Assembly (NCBI GenBank): GCA_900543395.1
Contig: UQQT01000014.1
Location: 1-53,631, forward strand
From: an uncultured Oscillospiraceae bacterium
Lineage (GTDB): Bacteria; Bacillota; Clostridia; Oscillospirales; Acutalibacteraceae
Length of the DNA: 53,631 bases
Direction of reading: 5' to 3'
The translations under genes and the position numbers were made by a program. This document shows, in pieces, positions 42,933 through 51,919 of this stretch (its first letter is position 1; each line of letters starts with the position of its first letter). The notes under the pieces were generated by a model, which saw only the letters and a list, made by a program, of their open reading frames with translations, did no database searches and had not been told where the DNA came from.

Positions 42933-44225
42933 TTACGGATACTTTATCATATTTTCATTATGACCGCTCAATGTTTTCGCAAGGTGGATCACATTCTCGC
43001 TGTCATGATAGAAGTAATAATAACCGGTGTCGCTGTGATACAAAACAGCCTCTATTGCATCTTTGCCCGGGTTGCATATAGGACCTACGGGGAGAGCGGA
43101 ACAGTTATACGTATTATATAATCCCTGCAAGCTTGCGTACGCCGCGTTAACATCGGAAGCTATCGAGTTTTCATAATCCTTTGTCGAATCGCACTGAAGC
43201 TGCATATTTGCGCCGAGTCTGTTAATAAGAACCGAAGCGATGTCTTTCATGTCGTCGGCAGTTCCCTCTTTTTCGACAATCGACGCAAGAGTCAAAACGT
43301 CATCAACGCTTAACGACTGTTCGTCGGCAAGAGTCGCGTATGAATCCGACCAGCGGTTATCAAAGTTATCGAGGAACTTTTTTATAACACTGTCCGCGGA
43401 TTCGCCGATATAGAATTCGTAAGTGTCGGGGTAGAAATAACCCTCGAATTTATAGTATCTGCTCGTCGGTCTGTCCATGAGTTTAACGAAATCGTAATCC
43501 TCTGAATAATCGTTTTCTTTCATGGCGTTTATCATTTTCTCTTTAGAACAAACCTTTTCATCTTCAAGCTTCTGAAGAATCTGATTCATGGTGTAGCCCT
43601 CGGGGAAAGTAAGAGCAACCGTTTTAGCCGCAGAGGAGTTCTTGTTTTTTATACTGTCAAGCATATTTTCAAGTCCCATTGACGGCGTGAGACTGTATTC
43701 GCCCGTACGGTAATTTTTATCGGTATATCCGAGAAGCTTTGCGGCAACTATACAGAAGTATTTGTTTTTTATAAGCTTCGCCTTTTTAAGTGCGGAAACA
43801 ACGCTTTTTGTATCAACATTTCCGTTCGCGTCCTCGCTTATCGTAACGTCGATTATTGTATCGGAGCTTCTGTTTATTGCGAGAATATCGTTAAGGCACG
43901 AAATAAGTATTAAAGAAAAAACGAGAGAAACCGCAACAATAACCGCGCCTATTTTTAAACAATTCTTTTGCCTCGCACGCTTTTTCGCAAGCTTCTTTCT
44001 CTCTTCCGCCGTAAGCTCGGCTTTCGCTCTTTTATCCGACGGCATCTTATTTGTTCCGTCTGCTGTTTTATTGCCCGTTCGCGTCGGATTTCCGCGCGGA
44101 GCCTGTCCGCCGTCTGAAGTTCGGCGGGGATACTGCCCCTGCCGGTTGTCGTGTGCGGGAGTCCGGCGTTCTCCCCGGTTTGTATAATCCGGGACTGAAT
44201 ATCGGTTATCCAATTTTAAAATCAC
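42933..44225 (-). CDS. mltG: Endolytic murein transglycosylase MltG
   Basis: MltG cuts new glycan strands at the membrane and sets their length. The first 88 residues are cytosolic, polar and rich in Arg, Gln, Gly and Pro. One membrane helix lies at about 89-111 (LKIGAVIVAVSLVFSLILIS), then a LysM-like part and the YceG domain with catalytic Glu in LASIVEKEGT near 318 and the closing SALPVGPICNPG. The start is uncertain. GTG 44225 sits close to AAAGG, while TTG 44213 (protein MDNRYSV) has AGGTGA at good spacing. It ends the DJ-1/MTHFS operon. Confidence 0.92.
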   Translation of the reverse strand: MILKLDNRYSVPDYTNRGERRTPAHDNRQGQYPRRTSDGGQAPRGNPTRTGNKTADGTNKMPSDKRAKAELTAEERKKLAKKRARQKNCLKIGAVIVAVSLVFSLILISCLNDILAINRSSDTIIDVTISEDANGNVDTKSVVSALKKAKLIKNKYFCIVAAKLLGYTDKNYRTGEYSLTPSMGLENMLDSIKNKNSSAAKTVALTFPEGYTMNQILQKLEDEKVCSKEKMINAMKENDYSEDYDFVKLMDRPTSRYYKFEGYFYPDTYEFYIGESADSVIKKFLDNFDNRWSDSYATLADEQSLSVDDVLTLASIVEKEGTADDMKDIASVLINRLGANMQLQCDSTKDYENSIASDVNAAYASLQGLYNTYNCSALPVGPICNPGKDAIEAVLYHSDTGYYYFYHDSENVIHLAKTLSGHNENMIKYP

Positions 44226-44252
44226 CTAACCTTTCAAGAATCATGTATTTAA

Positions 44253-44816
44253 TTACATATAGTATAATTTATCTTCCGTGCAAACCGCGTTTACGGGAAC
44301 ATCGTTTTCGTCGGACGGTATTTCCGATATAAAACATTCGTAAAAACAAAGACCGATTGTAAAGCCTTTGAAATCGGACAAAAATCTGTCGTAGTATCCC
44401 CTGCCGTAACCGATTCTGCTGCCTTTTATATCAAATGCGGTTCCGGGAACAATGCACAAATCGTCCGAATTGCTCGCTTTGCATTCGGGAGCGGAAAAAT
44501 CAGGTTCCGGAACTGAAAAATATCCTTTTTTAAGCTCCGAAAACGAATTTATTGCCCTAAAAGTCATCAATCCTGTGCTGTTTTCGCATTTTGGAACAAA
44601 AACCTCTTTGCCGTCCGCCAAAGCAAATTCAATCAATTCTTTCGTCGACGGCTCATCGGGGAGCGAAACGTAAGTAAAAAGCCGTTTGCATATTTTATAC
44701 TCTTCGCACTGCGTTATGTTCCTTATAATAAAACCGCTTTTTATGTCCTTATCGGATATCTCAGTCCGTTTGCTAAGCATTTCTGCACGGACGGTTTTTT
44801 TATCATTCAGGGACAT
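44253..44816 (-). CDS. 5-formyltetrahydrofolate cyclo-ligase
   Basis: This enzyme returns 5-formyl-THF to the folate pool as methenyl-THF, using ATP. The 187 residues match the family. It has the N-terminal LSKRTEIS segment, FVPKCE, and the signature GSRIGYGRGYYDRFLSDFKG near 130-150. The start overlaps the DJ-1 family gene by 10 bases and the mltG start follows 27 bases after the stop, so it is mid-operon. Confidence 0.93.
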   Translation of the reverse strand: MSLNDKKTVRAEMLSKRTEISDKDIKSGFIIRNITQCEEYKICKRLFTYVSLPDEPSTKELIEFALADGKEVFVPKCENSTGLMTFRAINSFSELKKGYFSVPEPDFSAPECKASNSDDLCIVPGTAFDIKGSRIGYGRGYYDRFLSDFKGFTIGLCFYECFISEIPSDENDVPVNAVCTEDKLYYM

Positions 44817-45355
44817 TGTACTTCTTTTCTGATCTCGTCGGCGCGTTCTTCCGAATAAAAATACGCGATAATCGCAAATGCAAATTCCATAGCCGCACCC
44901 GCGCCCTTTGCGGTAATAATATTACCGTCGGTTACGCAGACAAGTTTATCATTCATAACATCCGCCCCGTCAAGATCTTTTTCAAATCCCGGGAAACAGA
45001 CGGCATTCCTGTTTTTCAGCAGTCCTTTATGTCCGAGAATCGACGGAGCCGCGCATATAGCGGAAATCATCAGAGAATTTTCGTAACAGAAATCAATCGC
45101 TTCGTTTACGATTCTATTATCTTCGAGATTCAGAGTTCCGGGCATGCCTCCGGGAAGTATAATACCCTCGACCTCGTCATTAAGCTCGATATCGTCTGCC
45201 GTCAAATCGCAGCGAACCCTTATATTATGTGTCCCGCGGACAGTCTGCGAACCGACTCCGACTGTAAAAATTGTCTTGCCCGCTCTTCTTAAAAAATCAA
45301 CGGGAACGAGAGCTTCGACTTCCTCAAAACCGTCTGCCAAAAATTCATAAATCAT
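44807..45355 (-). CDS. DJ-1/PfpI family protein
   Basis: This 182-residue cytosolic protein has the DJ-1/YajL/ThiJ layout. It has the N-terminal GFEEVEALVPVDFLRRAG, PGGMPGTLNL, the nucleophile Cys in AICAAPSIL near 100, and ITAKGAGAAMEFAF at the end. Members act in glyoxal or peroxide stress responses; the exact activity here is unknown. It leads an operon with the folate enzyme and mltG, behind a 17-base-spaced promoter divergent from thyX. Confidence 0.92.
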   Translation of the reverse strand: MIYEFLADGFEEVEALVPVDFLRRAGKTIFTVGVGSQTVRGTHNIRVRCDLTADDIELNDEVEGIILPGGMPGTLNLEDNRIVNEAIDFCYENSLMISAICAAPSILGHKGLLKNRNAVCFPGFEKDLDGADVMNDKLVCVTDGNIITAKGAGAAMEFAFAIIAYFYSEERADEIRKEVQCP

Positions 45356-45388
45356 AAAAACACCCTGTGTCTAATTTTATTACAATAA

Positions 45389-45417
45389 ATATTAACACAA
45401 ATTAAAAAAAAATACAA
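45389..45417 (-). promoter_or_regulatory. Promoter of the DJ-1/MTHFS/mltG operon
   Basis: On the minus strand TTGTAT (45412-45417) and TAATAT (45389-45394) are 17 bases apart. The spacer contains a long T run. Confidence 0.65.
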
Positions 45418-45486
45418 GACGATTTTACCAAAGTAACAATATTGAAATAATTTAATTTTAATGAGCCTAAATAACATCGTCCGTTA

Positions 45487-45516
45487 TTGACTGAACATTA
45501 TTCATTGTGATATAAT
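45487..45516 (+). promoter_or_regulatory. Distal promoter of thyX (TTGACT, extended -10)
   Basis: TTGACT (45487-45492) and TATAAT (45511-45516) are 18 bases apart. TG at 45508-45509 makes an extended -10. Transcription from here would start near 45523, exactly at the left foot of the leader hairpin. Confidence 0.75.
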
Positions 45517-45523
45517 AACCTCA

Positions 45524-45560
45524 CGAAACACAATCCAAATCAGAGATTTGGTGTGTTTCG
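45524..45560 (+). ncRNA. Hairpin leader of thyX (possible regulatory RNA element)
   Basis: CGAAACACA and CCAAAT on the left pair with ATTTGG and TGTGTTTCG on the right: 15 perfect pairs with one 2-base bulge and a 5-base loop. It lies at the predicted 5' end of the distal thyX transcript and has no T run, so it is a stabilising or regulatory leader rather than a terminator. I do not recognise it as a known riboswitch. Confidence 0.55.
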
Positions 45561-45606
45561 GAGAACATTGAATCATACCGCTTCGGCACAGCGCGCCTTT
45601 GCGACA

Positions 45607-45615
45607 TGATATAAT
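45607..45615 (+). promoter_or_regulatory. Proximal extended -10 upstream of thyX
   Basis: TGATATAAT repeats the distal -10 sequence exactly but has no good -35. It could be a weak second promoter that skips the hairpin leader. Confidence 0.4.
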
Positions 45616-45648
45616 ATTATGAAAAACTTAACGACGGAGATTATATAT

Positions 45649-47040
45649 ATGGATGAAAACAAATACAGAGGTTCAATTGTCAAGGTTATAGGAATGTCCG
45701 ACACGGGAGAAAAGATACCCGCGGCTTCGGGCAGGATATCGACTCAGCCCGGCAATGCGACCGCGATACTTGAAAAGTCTCTCGACCCGGAAAAGAATGC
45801 GAGGCTTATTTCAAAGGTTACGAAATCGGGTCATAATTCGACAATAGAACATACTGTTTTTAACCTCGCATTTCAGGACGTTTCCGTGTTCTGCGAGCAA
45901 TTTATAATTGAATTCAGGCTGGCTTCCTTTACAGTCAAATCAAGACGTTACGTGGATTTCGGCTCGGACGGCTACTATATGCCGTTTATTTCCGAAGAAT
46001 ACGGGGATGAATTTAAAAAGCAAATGGATTCTTTTTATGTCGATTATAATTATTTTGTCGAAAACGGCGTTCCCAAAGAAGACGCAAGATTTGTTCTGCC
46101 GTACTGTTTAAGAAGCAATTTTTTCTGCACCGTTAACGCGAGAGAGCTTCTTCATATTATTCAGGCTATGCTTTTCGGCAGAGGAAGCGCGTTTGTTGAA
46201 CTTAAAAATCTCGGAGAACAGCTTTTCGAACAAATAGAAGAGTTAACGCCCGGAATCTGTACGGACTTTTTTTCAAGACGTCCGAAATTGAGCGATAAAA
46301 TAAATATCGGCTTCAGATTCGACGACATGAAAACCAACGAGACTGAACACAAAGAAACCGAACTTCTTTCATACACCCTTGACGCGCAGAAAACGATAGC
46401 CCGCACAGCTCTCACAGAATCAAGACAGTACAACTCTGCGACGATCGAAAATATAATTTCGGACGAATCAAACGTCGAAAAAATAATCGATATCGTTTTG
46501 GAATCATCACGTCCGCGTCCGCTTGAAACGGCAAGCTATACGTTCAGAATAAACGGCGTTTCGCTTTCTACCGTAACGCATTTCACCCGCCACAGAATGC
46601 AAAGTCTGTCGATTCCGTCTCTTACATTAACGGACAGAACAAAATACATTCTTCCCGACACGATAAAAAACAATCCGGAGTTTTTTAACAGATACACAAA
46701 CGCATTTTCAAGAATAAACGATTTATATAACGATTTAAAGAGCAAAGGAGTAAGCGACGAACTTCTTGTTTACTGTCAGTTAAGCGGAAATACGCTCGAT
46801 ATCGTTTCGACAATGAACGCAAGAGAGCTTATCGTATTCTTTTCATTGAGGACATGTTCCAGGGCGCAGTGGGAAATACGCAGATTAGCGCACGATATGC
46901 TTATAAAATTAAGAGAGACAGACCCGTACCTGTTCAACAAATTCGGTCCGAGCTGTTTCATGACATCGTGTCCCGAGGGCGCGTTTTCATGCGGAAAAGC
47001 GGCTGAAATAAAAGAATACTACGGTAAAAAAGATGAGTAA
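45649..47040 (+). CDS. thyX: FAD-dependent thymidylate synthase, tandem two-domain form
   Basis: ThyX makes dTMP from dUMP with FAD and methylene-THF. At 463 residues it is about twice the usual size and contains two ThyX-like halves. The C-half carries the signature start TRHRMQSLSIPSL (313-325) and NARELIVFFSLRTCSRAQWEIR (389-410), but lacks the final Arg of RHRxxSxxxxSxR. The N-half (EFRLASFTVKSRRY, 88-101) keeps Ser, Ser, Arg, Tyr but has EF in place of RH. The ATG at 45649 has CGGAG 9 bases upstream; an ATG at 45619 has none. It overlaps the next gene by 8 bases. Confidence 0.9.
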   Translation: MDENKYRGSIVKVIGMSDTGEKIPAASGRISTQPGNATAILEKSLDPEKNARLISKVTKSGHNSTIEHTVFNLAFQDVSVFCEQFIIEFRLASFTVKSRRYVDFGSDGYYMPFISEEYGDEFKKQMDSFYVDYNYFVENGVPKEDARFVLPYCLRSNFFCTVNARELLHIIQAMLFGRGSAFVELKNLGEQLFEQIEELTPGICTDFFSRRPKLSDKINIGFRFDDMKTNETEHKETELLSYTLDAQKTIARTALTESRQYNSATIENIISDESNVEKIIDIVLESSRPRPLETASYTFRINGVSLSTVTHFTRHRMQSLSIPSLTLTDRTKYILPDTIKNNPEFFNRYTNAFSRINDLYNDLKSKGVSDELLVYCQLSGNTLDIVSTMNARELIVFFSLRTCSRAQWEIRRLAHDMLIKLRETDPYLFNKFGPSCFMTSCPEGAFSCGKAAEIKEYYGKKDE

Positions 47041-47764
47041 TTACGGTTTCTTCGCTCAGGTATACGATTCTCTTACGAAAAATGTTGAATATGAAAAACG
47101 CGCGGAATATATTTTTTCTCTGCTGAAACGTAACGGTACGGATTCGGGGATAATGCTCGATCTTGCATGCGGAACGGGGTCGCTTTCGAAATATTTTTCC
47201 GATTACGGATTCGACATGATTCTCGTCGACAACTCCCCCGACATGCTCGCAGAAGCAAAGAAAAAAAATCCCGGTGCGCTGATTCTCTGTCAGGACATGA
47301 CCGAACTTGACCTTTACGGCACCATAGACTGCGCCGTATGCTCGCTCGATTCGATAAATCATCTGACAAGAATATCCGATGTCAGAAATACTTTCGATAA
47401 GATATCGCTGTTTATGAATCCGGGCGGAGTGTTCGTATTCGACGTAAATACCGTATACAAGCACCGAAATATTCTCGCCGACAACGTTTTCGTATATGAA
47501 ACGGATTCTTCGTACTGCGTCTGGCAGAATTCGCTTAATAAAAAAACCGATGAGGTAAGCATAACACTTGACATATTCACACCCGAAAACAATTTATACA
47601 AACGGCATACCGAATCCTTCGGCGAACGCGCGTACGATATCGGAGACATAAAAAAATGGCTCGAATACAGCGGATTCGGGATTAGAGATATTTTCGGCGA
47701 ATTAACGTACGAAAAAGCGAAAGCCGACGACCAGCGCGTATATTTTACCGCTGTAAAGAAATAA
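47033..47764 (+). CDS. Class I SAM-dependent methyltransferase
   Basis: This 243-residue methyltransferase has SAM motif I MLDLACGTGSLSKYFSDYGF near 43, motif II VDNSPDMLAEAKKK, and post-II CAVCSLDSINHL. It belongs to the broad UbiE/small-molecule methyltransferase group, and the substrate is unknown. Its start lies inside the thyX end (8-base overlap) and hslO follows 21 bases later, so the three genes form one operon. Confidence 0.88.
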   Translation: MSNYGFFAQVYDSLTKNVEYEKRAEYIFSLLKRNGTDSGIMLDLACGTGSLSKYFSDYGFDMILVDNSPDMLAEAKKKNPGALILCQDMTELDLYGTIDCAVCSLDSINHLTRISDVRNTFDKISLFMNPGGVFVFDVNTVYKHRNILADNVFVYETDSSYCVWQNSLNKKTDEVSITLDIFTPENNLYKRHTESFGERAYDIGDIKKWLEYSGFGIRDIFGELTYEKAKADDQRVYFTAVKK

Positions 47765-47785
47765 ACTTTAAAAGGAGAAATAGAT

Positions 47786-48655
47786 ATGAGTAAACTTGTA
47801 CGCTGTATTTCCGACGACGGAACTCTTATGATTATGGCGGCGGACACTTCGGATATAGTTTTTGAAGCGCAGAAAATTCATTCTACATCAAAAGTATGCA
47901 CTGCGGCCATGGGCAGACTTTTAACTGCCGCGGTCATGATGGGAAGCATGCTTAAAGGCGACAACGATTCTCTGACTTTGAGAATCAACGGCAACGGTCC
48001 GTGCGGGTCGGTTATCGCGGTCTGCGACAGTCACGGCAGGGCAAAATCTTATATTTCAGACGGAAATGTCGAACTGCCGTTAAATAAAAAAGGTAAACTC
48101 GACGTAGGCGCAGCCGTAGGAACCGACGGTTCGCTCACGGTTATAAAGGATCTCGGATTATCCGAACCTTACGTCGGTCAGGTACCTATAGTTTCGGGCG
48201 AAATCGCGGAGGACATCACGTCTTACTATGCAACAAGCGAACAGACTCCCACCGTCTGTGCGCTCGGCGTGCTCGTAAATCCAGACAAAACAGTCGCGTA
48301 TGCGGGCGGATTTATGATACAGCTTCTGCCGACGGCTGCCGACGACACAATAGATAAAGTTGAAAGATGTATAAAGGACATTAAGAGCGTTACGGACATG
48401 ATGAAAGATGGCTTGACTCCCGAGCAGATCTGTCATACCGTACTGCCCGAATTCAACATAGAAGTTCTCGACGAGCAGGAACCCGTTTACGAATGCAACT
48501 GTTCGAGAGAAAAAGTTATCAGAGCGATAATATCGGCAGGTAAAGATGAATTGCTTGACATGGCAAAAGACAAAGAAACTAAGGTAAAATGCCATTTTTG
48601 CAACAAGGAATACACCTTTACATCGGACGAGATAAAGAAGCTTGCAGAAAGCTGA
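47786..48655 (+). CDS. hslO: Redox-regulated chaperone Hsp33
   Basis: Hsp33 is a cytosolic holdase switched on by oxidation of its zinc site. The 289 residues match. The N-terminus MSKLVRCISDDGTLMIMAAD and GNGPCGSVIAVCD are typical. The zinc cysteines form CNC (near 237) and CHFC (near 269), the expected CxC...CxxC spacing. AAAGGAG precedes the ATG. It ends the thyX operon before a strong terminator. Confidence 0.96.
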   Translation: MSKLVRCISDDGTLMIMAADTSDIVFEAQKIHSTSKVCTAAMGRLLTAAVMMGSMLKGDNDSLTLRINGNGPCGSVIAVCDSHGRAKSYISDGNVELPLNKKGKLDVGAAVGTDGSLTVIKDLGLSEPYVGQVPIVSGEIAEDITSYYATSEQTPTVCALGVLVNPDKTVAYAGGFMIQLLPTAADDTIDKVERCIKDIKSVTDMMKDGLTPEQICHTVLPEFNIEVLDEQEPVYECNCSREKVIRAIISAGKDELLDMAKDKETKVKCHFCNKEYTFTSDEIKKLAES

Positions 48656-48684
48656 TTACTTTACAATTTTAAATACACAAAAAG

Positions 48685-48716
48685 CCGAGTCCGCACGCTG
48701 AACGGACTCGGTTTTT
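48685..48716. terminator. Bidirectional terminator after hslO
   Basis: Perfect arms CCGAGTCCG (48685-48693) and CGGACTCGG (48703-48711) are followed by five T on the plus strand and an A-rich stretch before the stem, so it can also end the DUF1846 gene. Confidence 0.9.
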
Positions 48717-48727
48717 GGTGTATTTTT

Positions 48728-50212
48728 TTATCTGTGATAAAGCTTTTTCGTCTGATACTTCGGCTCACACGTCATATTAACGCCGAGTTTGCTGAAAATA
48801 TTTTCATCTACATGCGATAGTATTACAGACGAATGTCCCTCCGTATTTTTAAGCTTCGAGAGCTGTTCCATGGCTTTCTGCGCGTCGGGATCGGTTACGG
48901 CGCATATCGAAAGCGCGATAAGAATTTCGTCTGTGTGAAGTCTCGGATTTCTGTTGCCCATATGTCCGACTTTGAGCTTCTGTATAGGCTCTATAACCTG
49001 CGGAGAAATGAGAAGCTTATCGTCGTCTATGTCAGCGAGAGCTTTTAATGCATTTAAAAGACACGCTGCCGACGATCCGAGCAAAGATGTTGTCTTGCCG
49101 GTAACTATTCTGCCGTTGTTTAATTCGAGAGCAACCGCAGGCGCGCCTGTCAGCTCGCTCTTATCCAACGCAAACTTAACAACGGGACGGTCGTCTGATG
49201 AAATTCCGAGCTGGGTCATAAGAGTTTCGATTTTTGAAACCTCAGACTGAGAAGCCAGTCCCTGCGTAACCGCACACATCGACTTATAATAACGGCGGAT
49301 AATCTCCTGCTCGCTCGCTTTACAGACAACGTCATCGTCGCATATTCCGAATCCCGCCGTGTTAACGCCCATATCCGTCGGGCTTTTATACGGACAGGAA
49401 TCCGATATTTTTTCAAAAATAGCTTTTAAAACGGGGAATATCTCAATATCTCTGTTATAATTTACGGTCGTTTCTCCGTATGCCTCGAGGTGATACGGGT
49501 CGATCATGTTAACATCCGAAAGATCGGCTGTCGCGGCTTCATATGCGACGTTTACGGGGTGTTTAAGCGGAATATTCCATATAGGAAATGTCTCGTATTT
49601 CGCATATCCCGCGCGGACTCCGCGCTTATGCTCGTGATAAAGCTGGGAAAGGCACGTCGCCATTTTTCCGCTGCCGGGACCCGGTGCCGTAACTACTACA
49701 AGTCTGCGCGTCGTTTCAATATAATCATTTTTGCCGAATCCGTCGTCGCTGACGATAAGAGGAATATTATTCGGATAATCTTCTATTATATAATGTCTGT
49801 AAACATTGACTCCGAGCGAATTGAGCCTTTTTTCAAACGCCTCGGCAGCCTTCTGTCCTGTATAATGGGTTATTACAACGCTTCCTACATACAGACCGCT
49901 TTCACGGAACGCGTCTATGAGCCTCAAAACCTCTAAATCATACGTAATGCCGAGATCGCCTCTGCGTTTGTTTTTTTCAATTGCGTCCGCACTTATTACA
50001 ATAATAATCTCTGCCTCGTCTTTAAGCATATTAAGCATGCGGATTTTACTGTCGGGACAAAAGCCCGGAAGAACGCGCGAAGCGTGAAAATCGTCAAAAA
50101 GCTTGCCTCCGAATTCAAGATAAAGCTTATCGCCGAACATGTCGATTCTTTTAAGAATGTTCTCTGACTGTAAGGAAAGATATCTGTCATTGTCAAAGCC
50201 GATATTATTCAT
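48728..50212 (-). CDS. DUF1846 family protein
   Basis: This 494-residue cytosolic protein matches DUF1846 (COG4868) end to end. It shows MNNIGFDNDRYLSLQSENIL, RVLPGFCPDSKIRML, the nucleotide-loop-like VVTAPGPGSGKMATCLSQLY near 172, and MNRNPRL-type LKVGHMGNRNPRLHTDEIL near 420. Homologues have solved structures but no firmly known reaction. It has a consensus promoter, stands alone, and a GAGGGG site precedes the ATG. Confidence 0.93.
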   Translation of the reverse strand: MNNIGFDNDRYLSLQSENILKRIDMFGDKLYLEFGGKLFDDFHASRVLPGFCPDSKIRMLNMLKDEAEIIIVISADAIEKNKRRGDLGITYDLEVLRLIDAFRESGLYVGSVVITHYTGQKAAEAFEKRLNSLGVNVYRHYIIEDYPNNIPLIVSDDGFGKNDYIETTRRLVVVTAPGPGSGKMATCLSQLYHEHKRGVRAGYAKYETFPIWNIPLKHPVNVAYEAATADLSDVNMIDPYHLEAYGETTVNYNRDIEIFPVLKAIFEKISDSCPYKSPTDMGVNTAGFGICDDDVVCKASEQEIIRRYYKSMCAVTQGLASQSEVSKIETLMTQLGISSDDRPVVKFALDKSELTGAPAVALELNNGRIVTGKTTSLLGSSAACLLNALKALADIDDDKLLISPQVIEPIQKLKVGHMGNRNPRLHTDEILIALSICAVTDPDAQKAMEQLSKLKNTEGHSSVILSHVDENIFSKLGVNMTCEPKYQTKKLYHR

Positions 50213-50245
50213 TAAAATACCCCTCGCCGTTAAAATACATCATAG

Positions 50246-50274
50246 ACTATATCATAAATATCGTCCTCTTTCAA
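50246..50274 (-). promoter_or_regulatory. Promoter of the DUF1846 gene
   Basis: On the minus strand TTGAAA (50269-50274) and TATAGT (50246-50251) are 17 bases apart. Confidence 0.75.
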
Positions 50275-50311
50275 CATTTTTTTCAAAAGTAGGTAAAATA
50301 TATTCCCGCTA

Positions 50312-50340
50312 TTGATTTAATCGAACGAATATGGTACATT
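50312..50340 (+). promoter_or_regulatory. Promoter of the DUF2207 gene
   Basis: TTGATT (50312-50317) and TACATT (50335-50340) are 17 bases apart, with TG at 50332-50333 extending the -10. It is divergent from the DUF1846 promoter. Confidence 0.65.
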
Positions 50341-50369
50341 ATAAATAACATATTATAAGGTGATGCTTT

Positions 50370-51905
50370 ATGAAAAAGAGATTTTTTTCGGTCATATTTG
50401 CCGTTCTGATGATTATACCGACTTCTATTACGGCGTTCGCGCAGACTCCGCCGGCGTTTAACAAGGTCGACGCAACCGTACGCGTCGGAACGGACGGCAG
50501 TCTTAATATTACGGAGGAATGGGACGTTACGTTTTTCGGCTCCGACGCTCAAAAGACGTTTACCCGTTCCATTGAACTTCCGACGAGCAAGGATTTAAAA
50601 TCCGTCGAAAAATACGATTCGGTTAAAAATATAAGCGTTATTTCTGACTCAAAATTCTATTACGACCCGAACGAATCGTCGACGATGAAATCCGACTCTA
50701 TGACAAGCTATTCGGGTTCGGACGGCAGCGGCTCGTCGCTGAAAGTTACAAGGGACAGCAAAAACTGCAATATAGTATTCACAAAAACAACGGATGAAAA
50801 CGATCATCATTTCATTATATCATATACAGTTACCGGTGCCGTTAAAAAGGATTCGGGCAAGGCAAGAATCTGTTACAGACTTTTCGGCTCGGACACGGGC
50901 ACATTAAATAACGTCACTGTCTCGGTTATCGGCGACTGCATATCGAAACAGGATACGGGAATTTTATCTTTAAGTGATTTAAGTCCGGAAGTTACAGACG
51001 GAAACGTTAAATTCACGTCACCCATGTACACAAGCACAATGACAGTAGATATGACCGTCGGTGCTGATTCGTTTAACAAGGGCGCGCTTAATTCTTATTC
51101 AAAATCCGCTGACGCGTTCTCCGCGTTTGCAAAAAAGGCAAAAATCGCCGTTCCGATTACGATTATCGCAGTATTAATGATCGTTCTGTCAATATTTAAA
51201 CTCTCGGGTACCGGCAGGATCAGAAAGGAAATATCGGATTCACCCGAAGCGTTCGGCGCGTCGGCAGAGCTTGACAAAAATATTACGTTCCCGCAGGCGG
51301 CAAAACTTTTGGCTGATGTCTCCCCTGCTTCAAGTAAGAATATTACGCAGAGAGCGTCGGGAATTTTTGTGCTCTCCGTAATTCAGCTTATATCCGACGG
51401 CATTTTATATGTAAAAAATAATGAAGTAACCGTTAATACCGCAAAGACAAAGGAGCTTCCCGACTATGAGAAAATGATTGCGGAAATGTTCCTTAAATAT
51501 TCCGAAAACAAAAACGAAAGCCTTGTTCTTAGCAAAAACGCGCTCGACTCCTTTATAAGAGATATTGACATTTACCCCGATTACTTTTATAACTTTGCCG
51601 CTAACTTTATCGGGCTTATCCCCTCGGGAGACAGAAAATTCTTCAAATCCGAGGAAAACAAAAAGATTTACGCTTCATGCGTTATGATAAAAAATGACTC
51701 GGGCAGGATTTCGAATATTTCGTCGGTATTGTCAATGGTTTTATCCGATCCCGATACGGACGCAAGACAGATACTTCCCATAGGACTTTACCCACAGACG
51801 GCGGAGTCTCTCACGTACAGTTCGCAGATAAATAACAATGTCGACCTGTTTGTAAGCGCAGTATGTGCTGCTGCGGCAAAAATCGACAGATTGTTCAGAA
51901 AATAA
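50370..51905 (+). CDS. DUF2207-type membrane protein
   Basis: This 511-residue protein has a signal peptide (MKKRFFSVIFAVLMIIPTSI, cleavage after AFA). An outside beta-rich domain has VRVGTDGSLNITEEWDVTFF and TFTRSIELP, typical of DUF2207. One membrane helix lies near 263-282 (VPITIIAVLMIVLSIFKL), followed by a cytosolic domain of about 230 residues. Most DUF2207 proteins have a second membrane hairpin near the C-terminus; I do not see one here. The function is unknown. It has its own promoter and terminator. Confidence 0.82.
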   Translation: MKKRFFSVIFAVLMIIPTSITAFAQTPPAFNKVDATVRVGTDGSLNITEEWDVTFFGSDAQKTFTRSIELPTSKDLKSVEKYDSVKNISVISDSKFYYDPNESSTMKSDSMTSYSGSDGSGSSLKVTRDSKNCNIVFTKTTDENDHHFIISYTVTGAVKKDSGKARICYRLFGSDTGTLNNVTVSVIGDCISKQDTGILSLSDLSPEVTDGNVKFTSPMYTSTMTVDMTVGADSFNKGALNSYSKSADAFSAFAKKAKIAVPITIIAVLMIVLSIFKLSGTGRIRKEISDSPEAFGASAELDKNITFPQAAKLLADVSPASSKNITQRASGIFVLSVIQLISDGILYVKNNEVTVNTAKTKELPDYEKMIAEMFLKYSENKNESLVLSKNALDSFIRDIDIYPDYFYNFAANFIGLIPSGDRKFFKSEENKKIYASCVMIKNDSGRISNISSVLSMVLSDPDTDARQILPIGLYPQTAESLTYSSQINNNVDLFVSAVCAAAAKIDRLFRK

Positions 51906-51919
51906 GACAGTGTAAAAAC

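Noticed and set aside
45356..45648. T-box or known riboswitch upstream of thyX
   Set aside because: No T-box sequence and no terminator/antiterminator pair. The hairpin has no T run.
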